Shown: in pieces, positions 9,015-16,489 of the stretch | How positions within the stretch are numbered: position 1 is the first letter of the stretch | Layout of the letters: the number at the start of each line of letters is the position of its first letter | The notes under the pieces: generated by a model | What the model was told of the DNA's origin: nothing | Seen by the model: the letters and a program-made list of their open reading frames with translations, nothing else | Database searches by the model: none | Assembly: GCF_006483445.1 (NCBI RefSeq) | Contig: NZ_PPPT01000081.1 | Coordinates: 1-33,039 of the forward strand | Reading direction: 5' to 3' | Source: Bradyrhizobium guangdongense | GTDB taxonomy: Bacteria; Pseudomonadota; Alphaproteobacteria; Rhizobiales; Xanthobacteraceae | Length of the DNA: 33,039 nucleotides | Position numbers and translations under genes: made by a program

Positions 9015-9671
9015 TCAGCTTTTCAGCAGCGGATTGATCTTCTTCGCGAATTCGTCGAACGAGGCCTCGCCCTTGATCTTCTCGCCGTTGATGAAGAACG
9101 TCGGCGTGGAATCGACCTTCAAGACTTCGCTGGCGTACTTCTGGTCGGCCGCGATCTTGTCGAGCAGCGCCTGGTCCTTCAGGCAGGTTTCGACCTGGCT
9201 CGGGCTGAGGCCGGCCTGCTTGCCGATCCGGGTCAGCGTCTCCGTGGTGTTCTTCTGCACCCAGTCGTTCTGCGAGCGGAACAGCATGTCGGTGACCGCG
9301 AAGTACTTCGGCGCATCACCATTGGCGATGCAGCGCGACAGCATCGAGCCGGCGGCCGCCTTGATGTCGAGCGGGAACTCCCGGAAGATGTAACGCACCT
9401 TGCCGGTGTCGATGAATTCCTTCTTCAGCTTCGGGAACACCTGCTCGTTGAAGGCCGCGCAATGCGGGCAGGTCATCGAGGCATATTCGGTGATGGTGAC
9501 GGCGGCGTTCTCGGGCCCGATCGCCATGTCCGGCAGCGAGACGGGCTTGGCCACATCGGCAGCGGTCTGGGCCATTGCCTCGGTGATGAACCGCAGCGGC
9601 GACAATCCGGCCACGGCGGCAAGTCCGGTCAGCGACAGCATCGTGTTGAAGGCGCGGCGGGTGATGATCAA
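9015..9671 (-). CDS. DsbA-family thioredoxin-fold protein, Tat-exported
   Basis: A 218-residue protein with a DsbA-type thioredoxin fold. The active site CPHC is at residues 68-71 after the strand AAVTITEYASMT, and the cis-Pro loop STPTFFING is near residue 190. The likely start is the TTG at 9671, preceded by GGGAG at good spacing. It yields an N-terminus ITRRAFN, a twin-arginine motif followed by a hydrophobic stretch and an AMAQ cleavage site, so export by Tat is likely. Family members oxidise or reduce periplasmic thiols. It lies between the DUF721 gene and smc, an arrangement seen in other Alphaproteobacteria. The TTG start is less certain than the fold. Confidence 0.9.
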   Translation of the reverse strand: MIITRRAFNTMLSLTGLAAVAGLSPLRFITEAMAQTAADVAKPVSLPDMAIGPENAAVTITEYASMTCPHCAAFNEQVFPKLKKEFIDTGKVRYIFREFPLDIKAAAGSMLSRCIANGDAPKYFAVTDMLFRSQNDWVQKNTTETLTRIGKQAGLSPSQVETCLKDQALLDKIAADQKYASEVLKVDSTPTFFINGEKIKGEASFDEFAKKINPLLKS

Positions 9672-9823
9672 GGTCGGCTCCCGGAGTAGCGAAGGTCTCG
9701 CCCGGATAGGAAAGATAAGGCGAATGAGGTTCCAAATTGAGGCGAGCCTGTCGCTAGCTTGAAACGGCTTTTGAGGCAATGGCATGCCGCAAGCAGGGGT
9801 CCGGATTGGTCGCCGGATCAGGC

Positions 9824-10303
9824 TCAATTTCGCTTGATTGCAGCCCCGAGCCTCGCCAGCGCGTCCCGCAGCTGGTCATCCTCGATGCTGCCCAGGGTCT
9901 CCGCCACCTTGGCGACCGACTTCGGGTCCGGCGGGCGGGGCCGGACCGGCCGCCGGATGCGCGACAGGGGGGCCTGGCGGAAGGCGAGCTTGCCGACCGC
10001 GCTCCAGCCGAAGAAGCGGTTGACCCGCTCCAGGATGACGTCGGACGAATGCTGGATCTCCAGCGCCATCGGCCCCTCGACCCGCAGCACCAGCGTCGCC
10101 GGCTCCTGCGGCTGGCCCTCGACCGGCCGCGGCCATTGCATCTTCAGCGGCTCGGAATGAGCAGCGATCTGGGGCCCGGCAATCTCCGCCCACCGCGTCA
10201 CCAGCTCGCGCGCGGCAAAGCCCTGCTTGGCATAGGCCTCCTTGAAGACGTCGTTGAGCAGGAGCGACAGCGGTTTTGCGCTGATGGGACCGGGTCTGGA
10301 CAT
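9824..10303 (-). CDS. DUF721 family protein (DciA-like)
   Basis: A 159-residue protein. The N-terminal half matches the DUF721/DciA domain: an ELVTRWAEIAGPQIAAHSEP stretch at about residues 33-52, the strand ATLVLRVEGPMALEIQHSS near 69-87, then a helix VILERVNRFFG. DciA proteins help load the replicative helicase DnaB in bacteria that lack DnaC. The last 50 residues are proline/arginine-rich and less conserved. It starts three bases after the HigA-like gene ends, so it is probably read from the same transcript. A helicase-loading role is a family inference, not visible here. Confidence 0.88.
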   Translation of the reverse strand: MSRPGPISAKPLSLLLNDVFKEAYAKQGFAARELVTRWAEIAGPQIAAHSEPLKMQWPRPVEGQPQEPATLVLRVEGPMALEIQHSSDVILERVNRFFGWSAVGKLAFRQAPLSRIRRPVRPRPPDPKSVAKVAETLGSIEDDQLRDALARLGAAIKRN

Positions 10304-10306
10304 GGT

Positions 10307-10621
10307 CTATGCCGCTGCGCGGGGTCGGATGGATTTCAGGTCGCGATCGATCTCGCGGCGCCGCTGCATAAGGTCATAGTCCATCTGCAAGCCGAGGAAG
10401 AAACCTTCCGACAGGCCAAAATAACGTGCCAGTCGAAGGTCCGTGTCGGCGGTAATGTCCCGCTTGCCCAGCACGATTTCGTTGATGCGGCGCGGCGGGA
10501 CACGAACCGCGCGTGCCAGCGCGTTCTGGCTGAGGTCCATCGGCTTCAAAAACTCCTCCAGCAGGATTTCGCCGGGGTGAGGATTGCGGAGCCTGCTCCG
10601 GATGGTTGGTGATTTCGACAT
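10307..10621 (-). CDS. higA: HigA-type antitoxin (XRE helix-turn-helix), orphan
   Basis: A 104-residue protein with the HigA hallmark N-terminus HPGEILLEEFLKPMDLSQNALARAV at about residues 15-39 and the helix-turn-helix continuing through RINEIVLGKRDITADTDLRLARYFG to about 69. HigA binds and neutralises HigB ribosome-dependent RNases and represses its own operon. A higB gene normally lies directly upstream; here the upstream DNA is a palindromic repeat (10633-10713) and then divergent mutY, with no toxin-like open frame. The stop is three bases before the DUF721 start. It may be a remnant, an antitoxin for a toxin elsewhere, or a recruited repressor of the dciA-dsbA-smc genes. Confidence 0.9.
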   Translation of the reverse strand: MSKSPTIRSRLRNPHPGEILLEEFLKPMDLSQNALARAVRVPPRRINEIVLGKRDITADTDLRLARYFGLSEGFFLGLQMDYDLMQRRREIDRDLKSIRPRAAA

Positions 10622-10632
10622 TTCGCTTTCCG

Positions 10633-10713
10633 GTCATTCCGGAGCGATGCGAAGCATCGAACCCGGAATCTCGAGATTCCGGGTCTGGTGCTTACGCACC
10701 ATCCCGGAATGAC
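10633..10713. repeat. Palindromic intergenic repeat, family A (copy 2)
   Basis: GTCATTCCGG at the left end faces CCGGAATGAC at the right end, with an inner inverted pair CGGAATCTCGAGATTCCG and a flanking GGTGC/GCACC pair. It fills the gap between the divergent higA and mutY genes, so any promoter for either gene must overlap or lie in this hairpin. Confidence 0.83.
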
Positions 10714-10726
10714 GCTATATGGACGC

Positions 10727-11830
10727 ATGAGTCTAACAGGTGCAGCTCTAAAGCGAAACAAGACGCCCTCGATCGCAAGCGCATCGGCCCGTCCCGAGCT
10801 TCTGCTGCAATGGTACGACCGCCATCGCCGCCGTTTGCCGTGGCGGTCGCTGGCCGGCGAGACGCCGGACCCGTACCGCGTCTGGCTGTCGGAGATCATG
10901 CTGCAGCAGACCACCGTGAAAGCCGTCGGGCCCTATTTCGAAAAATTCGTCGCGCGCTGGCCGAGCGTCTCGGCGCTCGGCGGGGCCTCGCAGGATGACG
11001 TGCTGCGGATGTGGGCGGGGCTCGGCTATTATTCGCGGGCGCGCAACCTGCACGCCTGTGCGGTTGCGGTTGCGCGCGACCATGGCGGCGTCTTTCCCGA
11101 CACCGAGGAGGGCTTGCGCACGCTGCCGGGGATCGGGCCCTACACGGCGGCAGCAATTGCCGCGATCGCCTTCGACCGTCGCACCATGCCGGTCGATGGC
11201 AATATCGAGCGCGTGGTGTCGCGCCTGTTCGCGGTCGAGGAGGAATTGCCGCAGGCAAAGCCGACGATCCAGCAACTGGCGGCGACGCTACTCGCCGATA
11301 CGCGCGCGGGCGACAGTGCCCAGGCGCTGATGGACCTTGGCTCCTCGATCTGCACGCCGAAAAAGCCGGCCTGCTCGCTATGTCCGCTGAGCGAGGATTG
11401 CATCGCGCGCGTGCAGGGCATGCAGGAGACCTTTCCGCGCAAGGCGCCCAAGAAGAGCGGGACGCTTCGACGCGGCGCCGCCTTCGTCGTGACGCGCGGC
11501 GCCGAGCTTTTGGTTCGCTCACGCCCGGAAAAAGGCCTGCTCGGCGGCATGACCGAAGTGCCGGGGTCGGACTGGCTCGCCGGCCAGGATGACAAGGCGG
11601 CGAAGGCGCAGGCGCCGGATATCAAGGGGATTTTGCGCTGGCAGCGCAAGGTGGGCGTCGTCACCCACGTCTTCACGCACTTTCCGCTGGAGCTCGTGGT
11701 CTACACCGCGGAGGTCGAGAAGCGCGTCCGCGCACCGCAGGGCATGCGCTGGGTGCCGATTGCGACGCTGGCTGACGAGGCTTTGCCCAACGTCATGCGC
11801 AAGGTGATCGCGCACGCGCTGGACGTTTAG
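10727..11830 (+). CDS. mutY: A/G-specific adenine glycosylase MutY
   Basis: A 367-residue DNA glycosylase that removes adenine mispaired with 8-oxoguanine. Catalytic Glu is at 56 (LSEIMLQQTTV), the helix-hairpin-helix is LPGIGPYTAAAI at 133-144, and the catalytic Asp is 157 (PVDGNIERVV). The [4Fe-4S] cysteines are at 209, 216, 219 and 225, with the canonical 6-2-5 spacing. The C-terminal third is the MutT-like domain that reads 8-oxoG, including LLVRSRPEKGLLGGMTEVPG and THVFTHFPLEL. I chose ATG 10727 because the upstream in-frame ATG at 10709 sits inside the palindromic repeat. All catalytic residues are present, so the enzyme should be active. Confidence 0.97.
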   Translation: MSLTGAALKRNKTPSIASASARPELLLQWYDRHRRRLPWRSLAGETPDPYRVWLSEIMLQQTTVKAVGPYFEKFVARWPSVSALGGASQDDVLRMWAGLGYYSRARNLHACAVAVARDHGGVFPDTEEGLRTLPGIGPYTAAAIAAIAFDRRTMPVDGNIERVVSRLFAVEEELPQAKPTIQQLAATLLADTRAGDSAQALMDLGSSICTPKKPACSLCPLSEDCIARVQGMQETFPRKAPKKSGTLRRGAAFVVTRGAELLVRSRPEKGLLGGMTEVPGSDWLAGQDDKAAKAQAPDIKGILRWQRKVGVVTHVFTHFPLELVVYTAEVEKRVRAPQGMRWVPIATLADEALPNVMRKVIAHALDV

Positions 11831-11892
11831 TCGCTCCTGACAGCATGCTGGCAGCAGGCCTGCGCTACCAAGCGCGCCAATGGAGGCTGCCC

Positions 11893-12312
11893 ATGGTCAA
11901 GACCGCACTCGACAACTTCGTCATGCCACCCTGCGCAAAGCTTCTCGGCTGGCGTCTGCTCGATGCCCGGCCGGAGGAAGGCTGGATCAGGCTCGGCTTC
12001 GAAGGCAAGCTGGAGTTCTGCAACCCAGCCGGCTTCATCCAGGGCGGCCTGCTCTCCGCGATGCTCGACGACACCATGGGTCCGGCCGTGCTTGTTATGA
12101 GCGAGGGCCGGCTCTACACCACCACGATCAGCATGACCGTGAACTTTTTGGCGCCGGCTCGGCCCGGGCCGCTCATTGCCGAGGCAAAAGTCACGCAGCT
12201 CGGCAAGACCATCGCCTTCGTCGAGAGCAAGCTGATGGCGGAGGACGGCACGGTGATCGCGACTGCAACCGCGAGCGAACGTTTGCTGGAAGCGGCGAGG
12301 GTGGTGCGGTGA
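11893..12312 (+). CDS. PaaI-family hotdog thioesterase
   Basis: A 139-residue hotdog-fold protein. The core GFIQGGLLSAMLDDTMGPAV at about residues 48-67 is the central helix of the PaaI family, with the Gly-Gly and the catalytic-type Asp. The following strands TTTISMTVNFLAPARPGPL and TVIATATASE match the family sheet. Such enzymes hydrolyse acyl-CoA or aryl-CoA thioesters in the cytoplasm; substrate cannot be read here. GGAGG lies five bases before the ATG at 11893, fixing the start. It is 62 bases after mutY, same strand, but an unrelated function. Confidence 0.88.
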   Translation: MVKTALDNFVMPPCAKLLGWRLLDARPEEGWIRLGFEGKLEFCNPAGFIQGGLLSAMLDDTMGPAVLVMSEGRLYTTTISMTVNFLAPARPGPLIAEAKVTQLGKTIAFVESKLMAEDGTVIATATASERLLEAARVVR

Positions 12313-12476
12313 CTCTTCCCTTCTCCCCTTGTGGGAGAAGGTGGCGCGAAGCGCCGGATGAGGGGTATCTATCCGCGCGTGACCCTCTGGCATTTCATTC
12401 GCGGACAGATACCCCTCACCCGAGTGAGTCTGCGTCCACCGGCATCGCTGCCCTCTCCCACAAGGGGCGAGGGCAC
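12313..12476. repeat. Intergenic repeat, family B (copy 1)
   Basis: The ends carry CTCCCCTTGTGGGAGAAGG and, inverted, CTCTCCCACAAGGGGCGAGG. Inner segments GATGAGGGGTATCT and AGATACCCCTCACC also pair. It lies between convergent genes (the thioesterase and the flavin monooxygenase) and may serve as a transcription barrier. A close copy is at 22592-22756. Confidence 0.83.
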
Positions 12477-12503
12477 ATCGACGGGCATCTCGCTTCGTTC
12501 AGT

Positions 12504-13784
12504 TCAAGCGCTCGCGCGCGTCGCATCCTTCGACACGATCGGCGGCTTCGCATTCAGCGCCTCGACCTGGAAACCCGCTACGCGCTTGTAGTTCGCGGCG
12601 ATGTCTTCCAGCTCCTTCTGCGACAGCACGTCGGTGACGATCTTGTAACCGTCGGGCGCGCGCTCCTCGACGAGCTGCATGACCTGCTCGGGGCCGTTCT
12701 TGCGGTTGAGCAGCACGAGGTCGGTGGTCGCAGGCCTCCGCTCGGCCTCGTAGGCCAGGAGCGCTGCGTTGGTCGGGCCATGCGCCAGAATCTCGCGCGT
12801 GATGACGCGTGCGTCGAGGATGGCCTGCGAGGCGCCGTTCGATCCGATCGGATACATCGGATGCGCGGCATCGCCCATCAGCGTGACGCGGCCAAACGTC
12901 CATTGGTTGACGGGATCGCGATCGACCAGCGGATATTCATAGGCGTGCGGGCAGTTCTTGATCAACCCGGGCACGTCGAGCCAGTCGAATTGCCAGGTCT
13001 CGAACCAGGGCAGGAACTCGTCGAGCCGCGCGGTGCGGTTATAATCCTCGCGCCGCCACTGATAGGTCGGCGGCATATGGCGCTCGGCGACCCAGTTGAT
13101 GAGGTGGTTGCCGTTCGCGTCCGGCTGCTGGCTGATCGGATAGCAGACGAATTTCAGGATCTCGTGGCCGGCCATGATCATGGTGCGGCCGGTGAGGAAC
13201 GCCTTTGACGGCGTGACGCCGCGCCAGAGAATGCGCCCGTTCCAGATTGGTGGCCCCTCCTGCGGATAAAGCTTTTCGCGCGCGGCGGAATGGATGCCGT
13301 CGGCGGCGATCAGGAGCGCGCCTTCATAGCTGCCTGCTTGTTTGCCGGTCGCCTTGTCGATGAAGTCGGCGCGCACGCCGTTTGCGCTCTCGCTCCAGCC
13401 GGTCAGATGGTGGCTGGTCAAAATATTCTCGCGGCCGAGCCGTTCGACGGCGGCGTCGAGCAGGATCTGCTGCAGGGTGCCGCGATGGATCGAGAACTGC
13501 GGCCATTTGTAGCCGGCCTCGAGCCCGCGCGGCTCGCTCCAGATCGGCTTGCCGTGCTTGGAGAAATAGGCGAGCTCGCGGGTTCGCACGCCCGATGCAT
13601 CGAGCCTGTCCAGCAGGCCAAGCTCGATCAGTTCGCGCACGGCGTGCGGCAGCACGTTGATGCCGACGCCGAGCGGCTTCAGCTCGGCAACGCTTTCGAA
13701 CACTTTGGCTGGGATGCCGATTTGATGCAGGCTGAGCGCCAGCGTCAATCCGCCGATACCGCCACCCGCGATGAGAACAGTCAT
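12504..13784 (-). CDS. FAD-dependent class A monooxygenase (salicylate/4-hydroxybenzoate hydroxylase type)
   Basis: A 426-residue single-component flavoprotein monooxygenase. The dinucleotide fold is at the very N-terminus, with GGGIGG at 7-12 and the acidic end of strand 2 at Glu30. The DG motif is ADGIHS at 161-166. The second FAD motif is GDAAHPMYPIGSNGASQ at 304-320. This set is diagnostic of NAD(P)H-dependent aromatic or related hydroxylases. Length fits the family. The next minus-strand gene upstream, 80 bases away, is an NTF2-fold protein, so the two may be expressed together. The ring or substrate it acts on cannot be told from sequence; many homologues are simply called flavin-dependent oxidoreductases. 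Confidence 0.92.
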   Translation of the reverse strand: MTVLIAGGGIGGLTLALSLHQIGIPAKVFESVAELKPLGVGINVLPHAVRELIELGLLDRLDASGVRTRELAYFSKHGKPIWSEPRGLEAGYKWPQFSIHRGTLQQILLDAAVERLGRENILTSHHLTGWSESANGVRADFIDKATGKQAGSYEGALLIAADGIHSAAREKLYPQEGPPIWNGRILWRGVTPSKAFLTGRTMIMAGHEILKFVCYPISQQPDANGNHLINWVAERHMPPTYQWRREDYNRTARLDEFLPWFETWQFDWLDVPGLIKNCPHAYEYPLVDRDPVNQWTFGRVTLMGDAAHPMYPIGSNGASQAILDARVITREILAHGPTNAALLAYEAERRPATTDLVLLNRKNGPEQVMQLVEERAPDGYKIVTDVLSQKELEDIAANYKRVAGFQVEALNAKPPIVSKDATRASA

Positions 13785-13864
13785 CTCACTCCCCCAATAC
13801 TCTTGCGGGGGTCATGACATGGAGACGTGCAGGGGGCAACTGCGAAGACGGCCGCAGACGGCCT

Positions 13865-14236
13865 CTATCGGGGCGGTGCGGCGCCGAAGAAGCCGATGAT
13901 CTTGGCCAAGCGGCCGTCGGCGCCGACCTCTCCAAAATCGATCGAAATGTCGCCGCACGACCCGTCCGAGCGCACCAGGCGCCAGAGGAAGCGGAGCACG
14001 GTGTGGTGGACATCGATGCCGCTCATGAATTCGAGCCGTGCGCCGGGCCGGCTCGCCTGCACCTTGGCGATATGACGCGCGAGCGCGTCGCGGCCTGCAA
14101 GCGCGACGTTGGGATCGACATAGACGCCGTCATCGCTCCAGCATTGTGCGAGCAGGGCCTGCCTGCGCGTTTCATCAGGTTCGTTCCACGCCGCCATATA
14201 GACAGTTGCGACATCGGTGATCGCATGGTGGTCCAT
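13865..14236 (-). CDS. NTF2/SnoaL-like small protein (1 of 3)
   Basis: A 123-residue protein with the NTF2-like cone fold pattern: helix VATVYMAAWNEPDETRRQALLAQCWSDDGVYVDP at about 9-42, the hinge loop AGRDALARHIAKVQ, then three sheet strands and a final ADGRLAKIIGFF. Members include SnoaL cyclases, ketosteroid isomerases and many uncharacterised proteins. The ATG at 14236 has GGGGAG six bases upstream. It is divergent from the frameshifted XRE regulator, with 103 bases between, and in the same direction as the flavin monooxygenase, so a shared role in one pathway is plausible but unproven. Confidence 0.82.
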   Translation of the reverse strand: MDHHAITDVATVYMAAWNEPDETRRQALLAQCWSDDGVYVDPNVALAGRDALARHIAKVQASRPGARLEFMSGIDVHHTVLRFLWRLVRSDGSCGDISIDFGEVGADGRLAKIIGFFGAAPPR

Positions 14237-14257
14237 GATGCTCCCCGCTGAGGTTGC

Positions 14258-14304
14258 GTGACTGTTACAGGGAATTGGCGGCGGGTCACTTACATCCGAG
14301 GTAA
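14258..14304. promoter_or_regulatory. Possible operator in the divergent regulator/NTF2 gap
   Basis: The 103-base gap holds GTGAC at 14258-14262 facing GTCAC at 14285-14289, and the dyad TTAC-N7-GTAA at 14290-14304. These arms are short and could be chance. They are listed because a helix-turn-helix gene reads away from this gap on one side and its likely target on the other. Confidence 0.3.
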
Positions 14305-14339
14305 TTGCCCTTCTGATGTGATGGTCTAGATTGCCCGCC

Positions 14340-15187
14340 ATGAGCGAGCCAACCCACAATTCCCACGAGGTTACGAGCGGGCATTTCAGCAGCTTGCTGA
14401 AACATTGGCGCAATGTGCGGCGTCTCACCCAGATCGAGCTCGCCAGCGATGCCAACGTGTCCGCGCGGCATCTCTGCTTCCTGGAGACCGGGCGCTCGCA
14501 GCCGAGCCGGGACATGGTGCAGCTCCTCGGCAGCGTGCTCGACCTGCCGCTGGAGGAGCGGAACGCCCTGCATGTCGCGGCCGGCTTCGTGCCGCCCTAT
14601 GGCGACAAGGGACTGGCGGCGGAGAATTTGCAGCGCTGGACTTCATGCTGCGGCAACAGGAGCCGTATCCCGGCATCGTCATCGACGGTCACTGGGATGT
14701 GCGCATGCGCAATCGGGGATCGTCGCGGCTGCTGATGCCGTTCCGCGACGCCTTCGACATGGAAGGCGACCTCGGCAACAACGCCATGCATGCCGTCTTT
14801 CACCCCGGGGGCCTCAGGCAGTTCATGGTCAACTGGGCGGAGTTCGCGGGGCAGCTGATCCGCATCCTGCATCGCGAGGTCGCGCAAGGCAGCCGCGCGG
14901 CGGCAAAACTGCTCGACGAGATCGCGGCCTATCCCGGGGTGTCGGCCGAGTGGCGGCTTCCCGGCCATGCGTCGGCCGCATCTCCGGTCATGACGATGCA
15001 GCTCGCCAAGGGCGACTATCGGCTGTCGTTCTTCTCGACGTTCACGACGCTCGCGATGCCGACCGATGCGGTGCTGCAGCAGATCAAGATCGAGTGCTTC
15101 TTTCCGGCCGACGAGGCGACCGCCGAAACGGCGCGCCAACTCGCCGCTTCAGACACGGGAGACCAGCATGCATTCAGCTACGGTTAG
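14340..15187 (+). pseudogene. XRE/MmyB-type transcriptional regulator, frameshifted
   Basis: The first 98 codons encode an intact XRE helix-turn-helix domain: LLKHWRNVRRLTQIELAS, NVSARHLCFLETGRSQPS, and the LPLEERNALHVAAGF end of the domain. Close to base 14630 the frame slips by one base. The downstream frame then encodes a clean MmyB-like ligand-binding domain (ALDFMLRQQEPYPGIVID, HWDVRMRN, then MLRQ to FTTLAMP) up to the stop at 15187. In the first frame the protein would stop at 14735 with a nonsense tail. A one-base loss near 14628-14632, or a four-base loss in the GC run, would explain it. This is either a real pseudogene or a sequencing error; the DNA-binding half could still be made. 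Confidence 0.82.
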
Positions 15188-15641
15188 TTACCCTTCGTCC
15201 GTCATGGACGAGCTGCGCGCGATCAACGCCGGTTTCATCCATAATTTCGTGACCAGCGACGTCGCCGCGCACGACGCGCTGCTGCATCCCGAGTTCATCA
15301 ACATCTGGCCGACCGGCCAGCGCTGGGATCGCCCGAGCTACCTGAAATACTGGGCCACCGCCTTCGATCCGAAGGTCATCGTCTATTGGGACGTGCGCGA
15401 CGAGCTCATCACCGTGATCGGCGACGTCGCCCTGGTGCGCTCCACCAACAAGCACACGCGGCGCCGCGACGGCAAGGACGTCACCGGCATGACCATGTAC
15501 ACCGATACATATCTGCGCGAGAACGGCGTCTGGACATGCATCCAGGCCCAGCTCACGGCTGTCGCGCCGGAGCATTATCCCGCTGATGACACGATCGTGA
15601 GCGTCTGCATCGAGGGCAAGCTTCAGCCGCGCGCACATTAA
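15168..15641 (+). CDS. NTF2/SnoaL-like small protein (2 of 3)
   Basis: A 157-residue NTF2-fold protein. An N-terminal helix VMDELRAINAGFIHNFVTSDVAAHDALLHPEF is followed by the cone-fold strands, including VIVYWDVRDELITVIGDVALVRSTN, a long strand bearing the alternating hydrophobic pattern, and GVWTCIQAQLTAVAP. Resembles DUF4440/SnoaL-type proteins often annotated as nuclear transport factor 2 family. The ATG at 15168 lies inside the 3' end of the frameshifted regulator (20-base overlap), with GGGAGA about six bases upstream. So the two were probably translated from one message. A glutathione S-transferase follows 71 bases later. Confidence 0.8.
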   Translation: MHSATVSYPSSVMDELRAINAGFIHNFVTSDVAAHDALLHPEFINIWPTGQRWDRPSYLKYWATAFDPKVIVYWDVRDELITVIGDVALVRSTNKHTRRRDGKDVTGMTMYTDTYLRENGVWTCIQAQLTAVAPEHYPADDTIVSVCIEGKLQPRAH

Positions 15642-15712
15642 GGTGCTAAAGGGCCCGCTATGGACGGCGCACGACGAGGCCGCTAATTTCCAATTTTCGC
15701 AAGAGGTCTGAC

Positions 15713-16333
15713 ATGTTCAAGCTCTACTACGCCACCGGCACCTGCGCGCTCGCCTCCCACATCGCCCTGGAAGAGGCCGGCGCCGACTACACGACCGAAC
15801 GGCTCAGCTTCAAGACCAACCAGCAGAACAGCCCGGAATATCTCGCGATCAACCCCAAGGGCCGCGTGCCCGCGCTGGTGACCGATCGCGGCATCCTGAC
15901 CGAGACGCCGGCGATGCTCGCCTTTATCGCGCAGACGCACCCAAAGGCGAAGCTCGCGCCGATGGACGACGCCTTTGCGTTCGCCGAGGTGCAGTCCTTC
16001 AACTCCTATCTCTGCTCCACCGTCCACATCAACCACGCCCACAAGATGCGCGGCGCGCGCTGGGCGACGGAGGAGAGCTCGTTCGCCGACATGAAGCGGA
16101 TGATCCCGAAGACCGTCGGCGCCTCTTTCGCGCTGATCGAGGCCAAAATGTTCAAGGGACCGTGGGTGATGGGCGAACAGTACACGATCTGCGACCCCTA
16201 TCTCTTCACCATCGCGCAATGGCTGGAGGGCGACAGCGTCGACATCAACGCAACGCCGAAGGTGGCCGAGCATTTCAAGCGGATGGCGGAGCGCCCCGCC
16301 GTGCGCAAGGTGCTGGAGGCGGAGAAGGCATAG
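15713..16333 (+). CDS. Glutathione S-transferase, beta-like
   Basis: A 206-residue GST. The N-terminal thioredoxin-like domain starts LYYATGTCALASHIALEEAG, with Cys11 in the place of the beta-class cysteine, and continues to NPKGRVPALVTDRGILTETPAML, which holds the cis-Pro and the glutathione-binding Glu-Thr. The C-terminal helical domain includes GEQYTICDPYLFTIAQWLEG, with the conserved Asp N-cap of helix 6. It probably conjugates or reduces small electrophiles in the cytoplasm. A ribosome site AAGAGG lies six bases upstream of the ATG. It is in the same direction as the preceding NTF2-fold gene. Confidence 0.92.
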   Translation: MFKLYYATGTCALASHIALEEAGADYTTERLSFKTNQQNSPEYLAINPKGRVPALVTDRGILTETPAMLAFIAQTHPKAKLAPMDDAFAFAEVQSFNSYLCSTVHINHAHKMRGARWATEESSFADMKRMIPKTVGASFALIEAKMFKGPWVMGEQYTICDPYLFTIAQWLEGDSVDINATPKVAEHFKRMAERPAVRKVLEAEKA

Positions 16334-16349
16334 CCACACCTCGGCTGCC

Positions 16350-16489
16350 GTAGGGTGGGTTAGCCCCGCGGCTGCGCGAAGCGCTGCCCGCGCGGCGTAA
16401 CCCACCACTTCTGCTGCCGTGGAAACGAAAGAGGTGGGTTACGCCCAGCGAACTGCGCTTCGCGCAGTCGCAAGGCTAACCCACCCTAC
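16350..16489. repeat. Intergenic repeat, family C
   Basis: Ends are GTAGGGTGGGTTAG and CTAACCCACCCTAC, perfectly inverted over 14 bases, with inner GTAACCCACC/GGTGGGTTAC arms that also pair. It separates the convergent GST and lysR genes. Its right edge supplies the lysR stop codon (bases 16486-16488), so the repeat overlaps the last base triplet of that gene. Confidence 0.85.

Noticed and set aside
10622..10726. Search for a HigB toxin next to HigA
   Set aside because: The stretch is a palindromic repeat, and no open frame of toxin size or motif was found on either strand.
11880..13208. A 442-codon open frame across mutY's tail, the thioesterase and the monooxygenase
   Set aside because: It crosses two well-supported genes and a palindromic repeat and has no family signature.
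14340..14735. Reading the XRE gene as an intact 131-residue protein
   Set aside because: The last 30 or so residues are out of frame with the ligand-binding domain that follows and have no sensible pattern.
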